Shown piece by piece: positions 46,229 through 53,784 of a stretch of DNA of 64,000 nt (within the stretch, counting starts at the first letter, position 1; every line of letters begins with the position of its first letter). Below the pieces are notes generated by a model. That model was not told the origin of the DNA and did not search any database. It worked only from the letters and a program-made list of their open reading frames with translations. The stretch is taken from contig NZ_JAIGNU010000001.1 in the NCBI RefSeq assembly GCF_019711655.1, forward strand, positions 310,001 to 374,000, given 5' to 3'. Position numbers and translations under genes: made by a program. The DNA is from Qipengyuania mesophila (GTDB taxonomy: Bacteria > Pseudomonadota > Alphaproteobacteria > Sphingomonadales > Sphingomonadaceae).

Positions 46229-46951
46229 TCAAAATCGCAGCATGACCTTGCGCGCCAGCGCCGGCGAGGCCGAATGGACCGCCTTGAGCACCTTGACCAT
46301 GCCGACATTGGCCTCATCGTGGCCCTTCTCCAGCGCGTGGACGATCTGGCGCGCGCATTCCGCCGGCGGCATCTTCTTGTTCCTCCGCCCCGCGGTCATC
46401 TGCGTGTCGACCACCGGCGGCAGTGCCTCGATCACTGCGATATTGGTGTCGGCCAGCTGCGCGCGGATCGCCTGCGTGTAGCTGCGCAGCGCCGCCTTGG
46501 TCGCGCAATAGACCGGCCCGCCGGCGCGGGGCGCGATGGCAAGGCCGCTGGTGACGTTGACGATCGCCGCCTCCGGACGCAGCTTGAGGCGTGGAACCAG
46601 CGCAGTGATCAGCCGGATGGGCGTGTTGAGATTGGCATAGATGCAGTCGTCGGCTGCGTCCGGATCGGGCGCCGCCTCGCGAAAATCGTGATCGACCCCC
46701 TGCCCGGCATTGTTGACCAGCACGTCGATCGTGCGGTCGCCGACCGCATGGAGTATCCGTTCGGCGCCGAGCGGCGTGTGCAGATCGGCCTCGATCGCCT
46801 CGAAGCCAGCCGCGCGCATCGCCTCGAGCCGCTTGAGCGAACGGCCCGTGACGATCACCTCGGCACCCTTGGCCTTGAGCTGGTGCGCCATCTGTTCGCC
46901 AATACCCGCCGTGCCTCCGGTGAGGAGCACACGCTTGCCGTTCATGTCCAT
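46229..46951 (-). CDS. Short-chain dehydrogenase/reductase (DltE-like)
   Basis: A 240-aa classical SDR: the cofactor motif LTGGTAGIGEQMAH near the N-terminus, VLVNNAGQGVDHDF, the active-site serine region NVTSGLAI and Y-x-x-x-K in VYCATKAALRSYTQ. The substrate is unknown. It starts within ATGA overlapping the stop of the upstream reductase gene, so the two form a coupled pair. Confidence 0.88.
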   Translation of the reverse strand: MDMNGKRVLLTGGTAGIGEQMAHQLKAKGAEVIVTGRSLKRLEAMRAAGFEAIEADLHTPLGAERILHAVGDRTIDVLVNNAGQGVDHDFREAAPDPDAADDCIYANLNTPIRLITALVPRLKLRPEAAIVNVTSGLAIAPRAGGPVYCATKAALRSYTQAIRAQLADTNIAVIEALPPVVDTQMTAGRRNKKMPPAECARQIVHALEKGHDEANVGMVKVLKAVHSASPALARKVMLRF

Positions 46952-47970
46952 CAGGCTTTCACGATTCCTTTTGCCACGAGGCTGCGAACGGTATCCTCGA
47001 GCGTCTGTTCCGCGGGGATGAAGCTGAAGCCGAGCACCTCCTCGGTATGCTTGCCCGAGACATCGCGCACGTTTCCGAGCTCGCCCTTGATCTGCTTCAT
47101 CTCGTCCATGAACAGTGCGAGGAGCTTGACCAGCCAGTTGGGCATCGGGCGCCTGGGCACCTTGGCTGCGTGCTCGGGCACCCGCTGGCGGACGATCTCG
47201 GCCATTTCGCGCAGCCAGAGAAATTTCTCCGAGGACGGGAAGCGTTCGCCGCGGACCGTCTCCGCGGGCGCCTCGATCGCGCGGACATGCGCCTCGGCGA
47301 CGTCGCGCACATCGGTGACGCAGATGCCCATGTCGGGGATCAGCGGGATCGAGCCGTCGACGATCTTCTTCACCAGTTCGACGCTGGTCGACATATCGTC
47401 GTCATAGACAGGGCCGAAGACCGCGACCGGATTGACCGAGCAGAAGGTCATCGTCGGCGCGTGCATCGCCACCCAGTCGCGCGCGGCGCGCTCGGCCACG
47501 GTCTTGCTCTCGATATAGGGCGGCACGCCTGCGGTCAGATTGGTCCAGTCGAGATGGGTGAAATTGTCCTTCTCGGGCTGGCCGTAGGCGATGGCCGCCG
47601 CGCTGCTGGTCTGGACGAAACGCTCGATCCCCGCCTCGTGCGCGAATTTGAGCGCGCGCAACGTGCCTTCGCGCGCGGGGACGACCAGTTCGTCCTTGTC
47701 CTTGGGCACGCCGATCGGAAACGGCGAGGCGACATGCGCGACCGCGTCGCAACCGGCATTGGCCTCGGCCCAGCCGGCATCGCTCATCAGATCGGCCTGG
47801 AAGACCTTGAGCCGCTCGCCCGCATCGGCCCAGCGCGCGCGCAGTTTCGGCTCGCTCCTGGCCTTGTTCCGGACGGTGGTGTGGACGCTGTAGCCCCTGG
47901 CCAGCAGCTGGTCGATCACCTCGCCGCCAATATAGCCGGTGCCCCCGGTTACCAGTACTGTGCCTGCCAT
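46951..47970 (-). CDS. NAD(P)-dependent epimerase/reductase (dihydroflavonol reductase-like)
   Basis: A 339-aa extended SDR with VLVTGGTGYIGGEVIDQLLA at the start, the DLMSDAGWAEANAGCDAVAH region, and YIESKTVAERAARDWVAMHA with the Y-x-x-x-K pair. It is closest in pattern to the dihydroflavonol-4-reductase/3-beta-HSD group; the substrate is unknown. The start is the ATG at 47970, where homology begins. Divergent from the FAD oxidoreductase. Confidence 0.87.
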   Translation of the reverse strand: MAGTVLVTGGTGYIGGEVIDQLLARGYSVHTTVRNKARSEPKLRARWADAGERLKVFQADLMSDAGWAEANAGCDAVAHVASPFPIGVPKDKDELVVPAREGTLRALKFAHEAGIERFVQTSSAAAIAYGQPEKDNFTHLDWTNLTAGVPPYIESKTVAERAARDWVAMHAPTMTFCSVNPVAVFGPVYDDDMSTSVELVKKIVDGSIPLIPDMGICVTDVRDVAEAHVRAIEAPAETVRGERFPSSEKFLWLREMAEIVRQRVPEHAAKVPRRPMPNWLVKLLALFMDEMKQIKGELGNVRDVSGKHTEEVLGFSFIPAEQTLEDTVRSLVAKGIVKA

Positions 47971-48041
47971 GGCCTCGCTCCCCCTGTCTTTTGTCAGGCG
48001 GGAGGTTAGGAGGGTTGGTTGCATCAAGCAACGGAGCGCGG

Positions 48042-49157
48042 ATGAAGCAGGTCGATTTCCTCGTGGTGGGTGCCGGGATCGCCGGATTGTCGGCGGCGGC
48101 ACGGCTGGCGCGGCATGGCGAGACGCTGGTGTGCGAGGCCGAACCCGCGCCCGGCGTTCACTCTTCGGGCCGCAGCGCCGCCTTCGCCCATTTCGACATG
48201 GATGCCCCGCTGGTGCGCGCGCTGACCGCGGCGAGCCTGCCGCTGCTGGAGGAACCGGGTGCGCGGGTGCATCCTGCGCTGTTCGTGGCGCTCGAGGGGC
48301 AACAGGCCGAGCTCGACCGGCTCGAAACCCAGTACCGCCAATGGGCGCCGCAGGTGGAGCGGCTTTCGGTGGAAGAGGCGCTGGCGCACGTGCCCATCCT
48401 GCGCGCGGACGAAGGCGGGATCGTCGGCGCGCTGCTCGATCCGAGAGGCCGCAAGCTCGATGCGCATGCCCTGCTCGAGGGGCACCGCAAGGCGTTGCTC
48501 GCAGCGGGCGGCACGCTGGCCACGAGCGCGCCGGTCACGGCGATGCGTCGCGAGGGCACGCGCTGGATCGTCGAGACCCCTAGCGCCAGCTATGCCGCGC
48601 GCGTCGTCGTCAACGCCGCCGGATCCTGGGTGGATGCAGTCGCCGGGCTCGCCGGGGTCGCCCCCATCGGCATCCGCCCGCTGCGCCGCACCGTCATCAC
48701 CTTCGATGTGCCGATGGATGTCTCCGCCTGGCCCTTTACCAAGACCGTCGGCCCGGGCTTCTACATCGAGCCCGAAGGCAGCACCCGGCTACTCGCCAGC
48801 CCGATGGACGAAGGCGCCAGCGACCCGTGTGACGTGCAGCCCGAGGAGGAGGATATCGCGCTCGCCGCCTGGCGGGTGGAGCAGGCGACCACGCTCACCA
48901 TCCCGCGCCTCGCGAGCAAATGGGCGGGCCTCAGGAGCTTCGCGCCCGACAGGCTGCCGGTCGCAGGCTTCGACCCGCAGGCCCCGGGCTTCTTCTGGCT
49001 GGCGGGACAGGGCGGCTTTGGCCTCCAGACCTCGCCCGCCATGGCGCTGGCCGCCGAAACGCTGGCGACGGGCGGCGCATGGCCCGAAGAACTGCGCGCG
49101 GTGGGAGTCAAGCCTGAGATGCTGGAAGTCGAGCGGCTGCGCCAGATCTCTTACTGA
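48042..49157 (+). CDS. FAD-dependent oxidoreductase (DAO/glycine oxidase family)
   Basis: A 371-aa flavoenzyme with the FAD-binding FLVVGAGIAGLSAAARLARH at the N-terminus, VVVNAAGSWVDAVAGLAGVA mid-protein, and SFAPDRLPVAGFDPQAPGFF then WLAGQGGFGLQTSPAMAL near the end. The layout fits D-amino-acid/glycine oxidase-like dehydrogenases. The substrate is unknown. The ATG at 48042 is used. The last residues (WPEELRAVGVKPEMLEVERL) have a decayed second copy at 50204-50290. Its end overlaps the opposite-strand gene at 49151. Confidence 0.88.
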   Translation: MKQVDFLVVGAGIAGLSAAARLARHGETLVCEAEPAPGVHSSGRSAAFAHFDMDAPLVRALTAASLPLLEEPGARVHPALFVALEGQQAELDRLETQYRQWAPQVERLSVEEALAHVPILRADEGGIVGALLDPRGRKLDAHALLEGHRKALLAAGGTLATSAPVTAMRREGTRWIVETPSASYAARVVVNAAGSWVDAVAGLAGVAPIGIRPLRRTVITFDVPMDVSAWPFTKTVGPGFYIEPEGSTRLLASPMDEGASDPCDVQPEEEDIALAAWRVEQATTLTIPRLASKWAGLRSFAPDRLPVAGFDPQAPGFFWLAGQGGFGLQTSPAMALAAETLATGGAWPEELRAVGVKPEMLEVERLRQISY

Positions 49158-49366
49158 CTCACCTTGGCGCGGTTGGCAGGGACGGCGAACCGCGCCTTGC
49201 TCCAGGCGCAGGCGGCCGCCGCTCCCAACCGGTGCTGGAAGTCAGTGATACGCGTCGCGATCCCCGAAGCCTCTTCGAGCTTCGCCAGCCGATCGTCGTC
49301 ATTGGCCGCCGCGTCGGCATCCATCATCGCATGCTGGTGGGCAGCATATTCGAGGTTCAGGTCCAT
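49151..49366 (-). CDS. Uncharacterised MDLN-family small protein
   Basis: A 71-aa protein, MDLNLEYAAHQHAMMDADAA, then NDDDRLAKLEEASGIATRI. It has a good AGGAGA ribosome-binding site seven bases before the ATG. The N-terminal pattern (MDLN, HQ about six residues on, DD-R, then A-x-x-I/V) is shared with the genes at 21509 and 55515. Function unknown. The end overlaps the FAD oxidoreductase gene by 7 bp. The 248 bp upstream hold no gene. Confidence 0.7.
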   Translation of the reverse strand: MDLNLEYAAHQHAMMDADAAANDDDRLAKLEEASGIATRITDFQHRLGAAAACAWSKARFAVPANRAKVSQ

Positions 49367-49614
49367 TTCGGTTCTCCTGCTGTTGCGGGGATGCCGATGC
49401 ATGGCCGCATGATGGGGTTTCAAATCAGTCGACCATCGCGGCAACAAGGCGTCGCAGTTCGATCGCGGGTATGGCCGCGGCTATGGAGACGCTGTCCCGC
49501 ATCGCCGGGTGGGTTGCCGCGCAATATCGCGGCGAAAGTACCGGGCGCGGATTGCCGCGCCTGTTTTCGTGAATCATTCCGTGTTCGGCAGGCTTGCTGC
49601 CGCCTTCTAGTAAG

Positions 49615-49881
49615 TCAGCGCCGGTAACCGCGCTTGCGGGCGCCGGCGGGCGATTGCCCCGGCGTCCGTTCGCGGAAGACGATCCGGCCCTTGGTCAGAT
49701 CGTAAGGCGTCATTTCGACATGTACGCGGTCGCCAACGACCGAACGGATACGGTATCGGCGCATCTTTCCTGCGGTGTAGCAGATGATGCGGTGCTCATT
49801 ATCGAGGGTAACGGCGAAACGGCCGTCGGGCAGCATCTCATCGATCATGCCCTCCATCGTAATCAGCTCTTCCTTCGCCAA
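49615..49881 (-). CDS. infA: Translation initiation factor IF-1
   Basis: An 88-aa OB-fold protein that binds the 30S A site during initiation. It starts [20 protein letters not shown] and carries [20 protein letters not shown] and [16 protein letters not shown], with a ~15-residue Arg-rich tail beyond the normal end. The start codon is TTG, with an AAGGA ribosome-binding site six to seven bases upstream. The gene stands alone, away from the ribosomal operons. Confidence 0.94.
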   Translation of the reverse strand: MAKEELITMEGMIDEMLPDGRFAVTLDNEHRIICYTAGKMRRYRIRSVVGDRVHVEMTPYDLTKGRIVFRERTPGQSPAGARKRGYRR

Positions 49882-50148
49882 ACCATATCCTTTGCATACG
49901 ACAAATTATCCGCGCGGACTCGTTCCGCGGCGGAGCCAAAGTTGAGTGAAAAGGAAGTGGTGCCACCGGGCGCTTTTAGCGCGACGTGGCAATCATTATC
50001 CGTCGCAACCGACGTTGGGAAATTTCAATATAGAAAATTATAAAAAAATTACAAGAGCAAGGTCCGTGGGCAACCAATCTTTGCATCTCCGGGTCCGGCC
50101 GCTTCGGCGCCCTGCGACGGTAACCATGAGCATCGTTGACAGGTCCGC
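49882..50148. other. AT-richer non-coding gap upstream of infA
   Basis: No gene is seen. The stretch includes an AT-rich patch (around 50020-50055) unlike the surrounding GC-rich DNA. It presumably carries the infA promoter. Beyond it lie the two gene-tail remnants at 50149-50290. Confidence 0.4.
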
Positions 50149-50202
50149 CTAGCGCGTCAGCACCAGTTCCTCGGCTATGGTCGGGTGAATCGCCGTGATG
50201 AC
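50149..50202 (-). pseudogene. Remnant of a gor-like C-terminus
   Basis: The minus strand reads VVITAIHPTIAEELVLTR and a stop, matching the last residues of the intact gor at 51593 (TTAIHPTMAEELVLMR). Similarity ends at about 50202. Only the end of the gene is left, so it is a non-functional relic. Confidence 0.7.
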
Positions 50203-50203
50203 G

Positions 50204-50290
50204 ACGCGCGGCGATTGGCCGGGCGAACTGCACGCGCTGGGTGTCTCCGCCGATATGCTGGCGGTGGAAAGGGTGCGCACCGCCGGCTAG
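50204..50290 (+). pseudogene. Remnant of an FAD-oxidoreductase C-terminus
   Basis: The plus strand reads DWPGELHALGVSADMLAVER, VRTAG and a stop, matching the end of the oxidoreductase at 48042-49157 (WPEELRAVGVKPEMLEVERL). Its truncated side abuts the truncated side of the gor-like relic. The stop codon shares CTAG with the LysR stop on the other strand. Confidence 0.7.
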
Positions 50291-51198
50291 GCAGCCTGCA
50301 CGGTCGAAAGATGCACCGGGCGCTGGGCGAGCGTCCGCTGGATCTGCTCGACCACGCGGTCGATCACAGCGCGGACATGCGGCTGGCGGCGCGCCTCGTC
50401 GGTGGTGACCATCCAGCCGGGCGTGGTCAGCTCGTCGATCGGCGGGAGCAGGCGGACCAGGCCGGACACCGCATCGGCCATCATGCACGGCAGGATGGCG
50501 GCGCCGAGTCCCGAGCGGACACTCGCGATGATGCTCGACATCGAGCTGGCGCGATGGGCGATCTCGGCGTCGGGCACATGCTCGGCGAACCAGCGATTGG
50601 TAACGCTGTTGGCATCGGTCGAGGCGATCAGCGGATAGCGCGCAAGGTCGGCCACATCCGCGGGCATCCCCAGCCGCTCGACCATCTCGACCGTCGCATA
50701 ACAGCCTTCGAGCATGTCGACGAGATGGCGGGCAATCAGCGAATCCTGCGTCGGCCGAGGGCCGAAACGGACCGCCACATCGGCTTCGCCGCGCAGCAGA
50801 TCGACATAGTGCTCGCTCGTCAGCAGCTCGACGCGGATCTCGGGATGCTCGGCGCGCAGCAGGCCGATCGCCGGGATCACCCAGGCATTGGCGGCGGATT
50901 CGACCGTCGAGAGCCGGACCGTGCCCGAGAGCCGCCGCGATTCCGCCGCGATGCCGTCGCTGAAGGAAAGGACCGCCGCTTCGACGCCTTCGGCCGATGC
51001 GAGCACCGCCCGCCCGCGCTCGGTCAGTTCGTAGCCCGACGGCTTGCGGATGAAGAGCGACACCTCGACTTCTTCCTCGAGCGCCGTGATCCGGCGCGAG
51101 ACGGTCGACTGGCTCACCCTGAGCTGCTTCGAGGCGGCCAGCGTGCTACCGGTCCGCGCCACCGCGAGGAAGTATCGTAGGTCGTTCCAGTCGAACAT
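50287..51198 (-). CDS. LysR-family transcriptional regulator
   Basis: A 303-aa regulator: HTH in DWNDLRYFLAVARTGSTLAA and LRVSQSTVSRRITALEEEVE, then the effector domain (GTVRLSTVESAANAWVIPAI, SGLGAAILPCMMAD). The ATG at 51198 is used. A perfect 8-bp inverted repeat 22 bp upstream (51221-51240) is a likely binding site. The divergent gene is a 34-aa peptide (51350-51454), so the regulator may control both itself and that transcript. Confidence 0.92.
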   Translation of the reverse strand: MFDWNDLRYFLAVARTGSTLAASKQLRVSQSTVSRRITALEEEVEVSLFIRKPSGYELTERGRAVLASAEGVEAAVLSFSDGIAAESRRLSGTVRLSTVESAANAWVIPAIGLLRAEHPEIRVELLTSEHYVDLLRGEADVAVRFGPRPTQDSLIARHLVDMLEGCYATVEMVERLGMPADVADLARYPLIASTDANSVTNRWFAEHVPDAEIAHRASSMSSIIASVRSGLGAAILPCMMADAVSGLVRLLPPIDELTTPGWMVTTDEARRQPHVRAVIDRVVEQIQRTLAQRPVHLSTVQAA

Positions 51199-51220
51199 GG
51201 CCGGTCTCCGCCTGCAGGCT

Positions 51221-51240
51221 GTTATGCAATTATGCATAAC
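51221..51240. promoter_or_regulatory. Probable LysR operator
   Basis: GTTATGCA-ATTA-TGCATAAC: perfect 8-bp arms, 4-bp centre, containing the T-N11-A type symmetry of LysR sites. It lies between the LysR start and the divergent small gene in otherwise GC-rich DNA. Confidence 0.65.
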
Positions 51241-51349
51241 GACAACGCAAGAGCAGTGTTAGCGCGGCGGCATGCCCAGGCGTATCAAGAATGCACGACG
51301 ATGGAATGCTCCACCGCCCGATTGGAAATCGAATACCAGGAGATCCGCC

Positions 51350-51454
51350 ATGACCATCACCAACACGTCCGCCTTCATCGCAGCCGCCTTCGTGTCGCTG
51401 CTCACCATTTCGGTCGCTGCCTCGACCTCGCCCCTCACGCTGCTTGCGGCCTGA
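51350..51454 (+). CDS. 34-aa hydrophobic small protein
   Basis: MTITNTSAFIAAAFVSLLTI then SVAASTSPLTLLAA: one predicted membrane helix or a signal-like segment. It has a CAGGAGA ribosome-binding site seven bases before the ATG and a strong terminator 65 bp after the stop. These make a real small transcript likely. It is divergent from the LysR gene with a shared operator. Function unknown. Confidence 0.6.
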   Translation: MTITNTSAFIAAAFVSLLTISVAASTSPLTLLAA

Positions 51455-51518
51455 TCCGAACACGCACCAGCGATCCAGACCCCCCGGAGGGAAGCGCGGC
51501 TTTCCCTCTCTCCCCCCT

Positions 51519-51555
51519 GGCCCCCGACAGTCCGACTGGCGGGGGCCTGTTTTAT
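51519..51555 (+). terminator. Intrinsic terminator after the 34-aa gene
   Basis: GGCCCCCG and CGGGGGCC form an 8-bp stem around a 13-base loop, followed by TGTTTTATAG. A standard rho-independent terminator on the plus strand. Confidence 0.75.
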
Positions 51556-51592
51556 AGTGAAGGGCCTTCCCGTTGCCGGTAGCCGCTGCGGG

Positions 51593-52945
51593 TCACCGCA
51601 TCAGCACCAGCTCTTCGGCCATGGTCGGGTGGATCGCGGTGGTGGCGTCGAAATCGGCCTTGGTCAGCCCCGCCTTCACCGCAATCGCCGCGGCCTGCAT
51701 CATCTCGGCGGCCTCGGGCGCGATCATATGGATGCCGACGATCTTCCCACTGTCGCCGTCGCAAACCATCTTGAACAGGCTGCGTTCGTCGCGCCCGGCG
51801 AGCACGTTCTTCATCGGACGGAAGTCCGACAGGTAAACCTTGACGCTGCCGAGCTTGTTCTTGGCCTCGCCCTCGGTCATCCCGACCGCCGCGATCGGCG
51901 GGTGACTGAACACCGCGCTGGGGATGCAGGAGTGGTCGACCGCGATCGGGTCGTGCCCGCCGAAGACGGTATCGGCGAAGGCCTGGCCCTCGCGGATCGC
52001 GATCGGGGTCAGCTGGACCCGGTCGGTCACGTCGCCGACGGCATAGATGTGATCGACATTGGTCTTGGAGAAACGGTCGACCTTGACCTCGCCCTTCTCG
52101 CCGAGCTCGACGCCCGCCTTGTCGAGACCGAGCCCTTCGGTGTTGGGCTTGCGGCCGGTGGCGAACATCACCTGGTCGACCACTTCCTCGTCGCAGGTCG
52201 ACAGCTTGACCTTGAAGCGCCCGTCGTCGGTCTTCTCGATATATTCGAAGATGGTGTTGAACTTGAAGTCGATGCCCTTCTTCATCGAGATCAGCAGCAG
52301 CCGCTCGCGCAGCGCCTCGTCATAGGAACGCAGCAACTGGTCGCCGCGATTGACGAGGCAGACCTTGCTGCCGAACTCGTTGAAGATGCCCGCGAATTCA
52401 TTGGCGATATAGCCGCCGCCGGCGATGATGATCTTCTCGGGCAGCTTGTCGAGGTGAAAGGCCTCGTTCGAGGTGGTCGCATGCTCGGCGCCCTTGCAGG
52501 TCGGAACCTGCGGGCGCGCGCCGGTGGCGATGAGGATATACTTCGCGGTGACCACCTTGCCGCTCGCCAGCGTGATCTCGTGCGGCCCGGTGATCTCTGC
52601 GCGCTCGTGGAAGATGGTGACGTCGTGGTTTTCGAGCGTGTCGGTATAGGCGCCCTCGAGCCGGTCGACATCGGCGAGGACATTGTCGCGCAGCGTCTGC
52701 CAGTTGAAGCGCTTGCCCTCGATCTCCCAGCCGAAGCGCTTGCAGTCCTCGAGGTCCTCGGCGAAATGCGCGCCGTAGACGAGCATCTTCTTGGGCACGC
52801 AGCCGCGGATCACGCAGGTCCCGCCGACGCGGTGCTCCTCGGCGATCGCGACCTTCGCGCCATGCGCGGCGGAGACGCGGCTGGCACGCACCCCGCCCGA
52901 CCCTGCGCCAATGGTGAAAAGGTCGAAATCGTAACTCTCGGACAT
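51593..52945 (-). CDS. gor: Glutathione-disulfide reductase
   Basis: A 450-aa flavoenzyme that reduces glutathione disulfide with NADPH. The FAD motif FTIGAGSGGVRASRVSAAHG, the redox pair in GGTCVIRGCVPKK, the NAD(P) region IIIAGGGYIANEFAG, the AVGDVTDRVQLTPIAIREGQ segment and the C-terminal active-site HPTMAEE are all present. The CVIRGC form is that of plant and cyanobacterial-type reductases. The ATG at 52945 (MSESYD) is used. A relic of a second copy's tail lies at 50149-50202. Confidence 0.93.
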   Translation of the reverse strand: MSESYDFDLFTIGAGSGGVRASRVSAAHGAKVAIAEEHRVGGTCVIRGCVPKKMLVYGAHFAEDLEDCKRFGWEIEGKRFNWQTLRDNVLADVDRLEGAYTDTLENHDVTIFHERAEITGPHEITLASGKVVTAKYILIATGARPQVPTCKGAEHATTSNEAFHLDKLPEKIIIAGGGYIANEFAGIFNEFGSKVCLVNRGDQLLRSYDEALRERLLLISMKKGIDFKFNTIFEYIEKTDDGRFKVKLSTCDEEVVDQVMFATGRKPNTEGLGLDKAGVELGEKGEVKVDRFSKTNVDHIYAVGDVTDRVQLTPIAIREGQAFADTVFGGHDPIAVDHSCIPSAVFSHPPIAAVGMTEGEAKNKLGSVKVYLSDFRPMKNVLAGRDERSLFKMVCDGDSGKIVGIHMIAPEAAEMMQAAAIAVKAGLTKADFDATTAIHPTMAEELVLMR

Positions 52946-53023
52946 GCGGCGGCTCCCTTTGCGCAGGCGTGCGATATGGCCCGCCATACGCATTCGGCAA
53001 GTCGCGAGTTACAGGCGAAGCAA

Positions 53024-53710
53024 TTAGTTGAGCGGCGGTTCTTCCACCGCCAGCCGTCGGGCGACCTGCAGTGTCTGGATCACGAACAGCGCGATCAGCA
53101 GCAGGCCGACCGCGCCGACGAAGAGATCGAACCCGTTCAGCCCCCAGGCGATCGGGTGCTCGCGCCCGACCGCATACATGGTCAGCGTCAGCGCGATGAG
53201 CAGCAGCCGCAGCTCGGTGGGGCCAGCATTGAGGTAGGACAGGCGCAATTCGCCCAGCACGCGCACCGAGAGGAAGGCGTGGATCGACATCAGCAGGTAA
53301 CCGGCCAGCGCCACCAGCGCCACTTCGAGCTGGACGTAGGGGCTGAACCCGATGCCCGCCACCAGCAGCGTGGTTGCCAGCCCGTCGCAGCTGTGATCGA
53401 GGAAATAGCCGTATCGCGGTCGTTCGATCTTGCGGAAGCGCGCGAGGCTGCCGTCGAGCGAATCGCCGAACCAGTGGACCACGTATCCGGCCACCGACAG
53501 CCACAGCCAGTCGCGGTCGGCATTGCTGCCCACATAGCCGGTGAAGACCATCAGTGCGCCGAGCATGCCGAAGGCGGTGAGCATGTCCGGAGACACGCGG
53601 CGCGGCAGGCGCGCACAGAGCCAGTTCAGGGCCCGGCGTTCGACCCGTGCGACGAGATTTTCCTGAATCCGGTCGATCGGGGTGATCTTGGGCTTGAAAG
53701 CCGGTTCCAT
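53024..53710 (-). CDS. CDP-alcohol phosphatidyltransferase family protein
   Basis: A 228-aa membrane enzyme with about six hydrophobic segments. The catalytic motif D-G-x2-A-R-x8-G-x3-D-x3-D is seen as DSLDGSLARFRKIERPRYGY then FLDHSCDG. The family makes phospholipids from CDP-diacylglycerol or CDP-alcohols; the alcohol is unknown. It follows the helicase gene on the same strand after a gap with a 12-bp hairpin. Confidence 0.88.
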   Translation of the reverse strand: MEPAFKPKITPIDRIQENLVARVERRALNWLCARLPRRVSPDMLTAFGMLGALMVFTGYVGSNADRDWLWLSVAGYVVHWFGDSLDGSLARFRKIERPRYGYFLDHSCDGLATTLLVAGIGFSPYVQLEVALVALAGYLLMSIHAFLSVRVLGELRLSYLNAGPTELRLLLIALTLTMYAVGREHPIAWGLNGFDLFVGAVGLLLIALFVIQTLQVARRLAVEEPPLN

Positions 53711-53730
53711 CGACGGTGCTCCAGCTGGTG

Positions 53731-53760
53731 CGGCCTGGGCGCGATGATGCGCCCAGGCCG
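53731..53760. terminator. Perfect 12-bp hairpin between the helicase and CDP-alcohol transferase genes
   Basis: CGGCCTGGGCGC and GCGCCCAGGCCG pair around a 6-base loop. No T tract follows on the minus strand. It lies 25 bp after the helicase stop and could block or slow read-through; its strength is unknown. Confidence 0.45.
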
Positions 53761-53784
53761 AATGGGTGTCCAGCCGCCCGGGGC

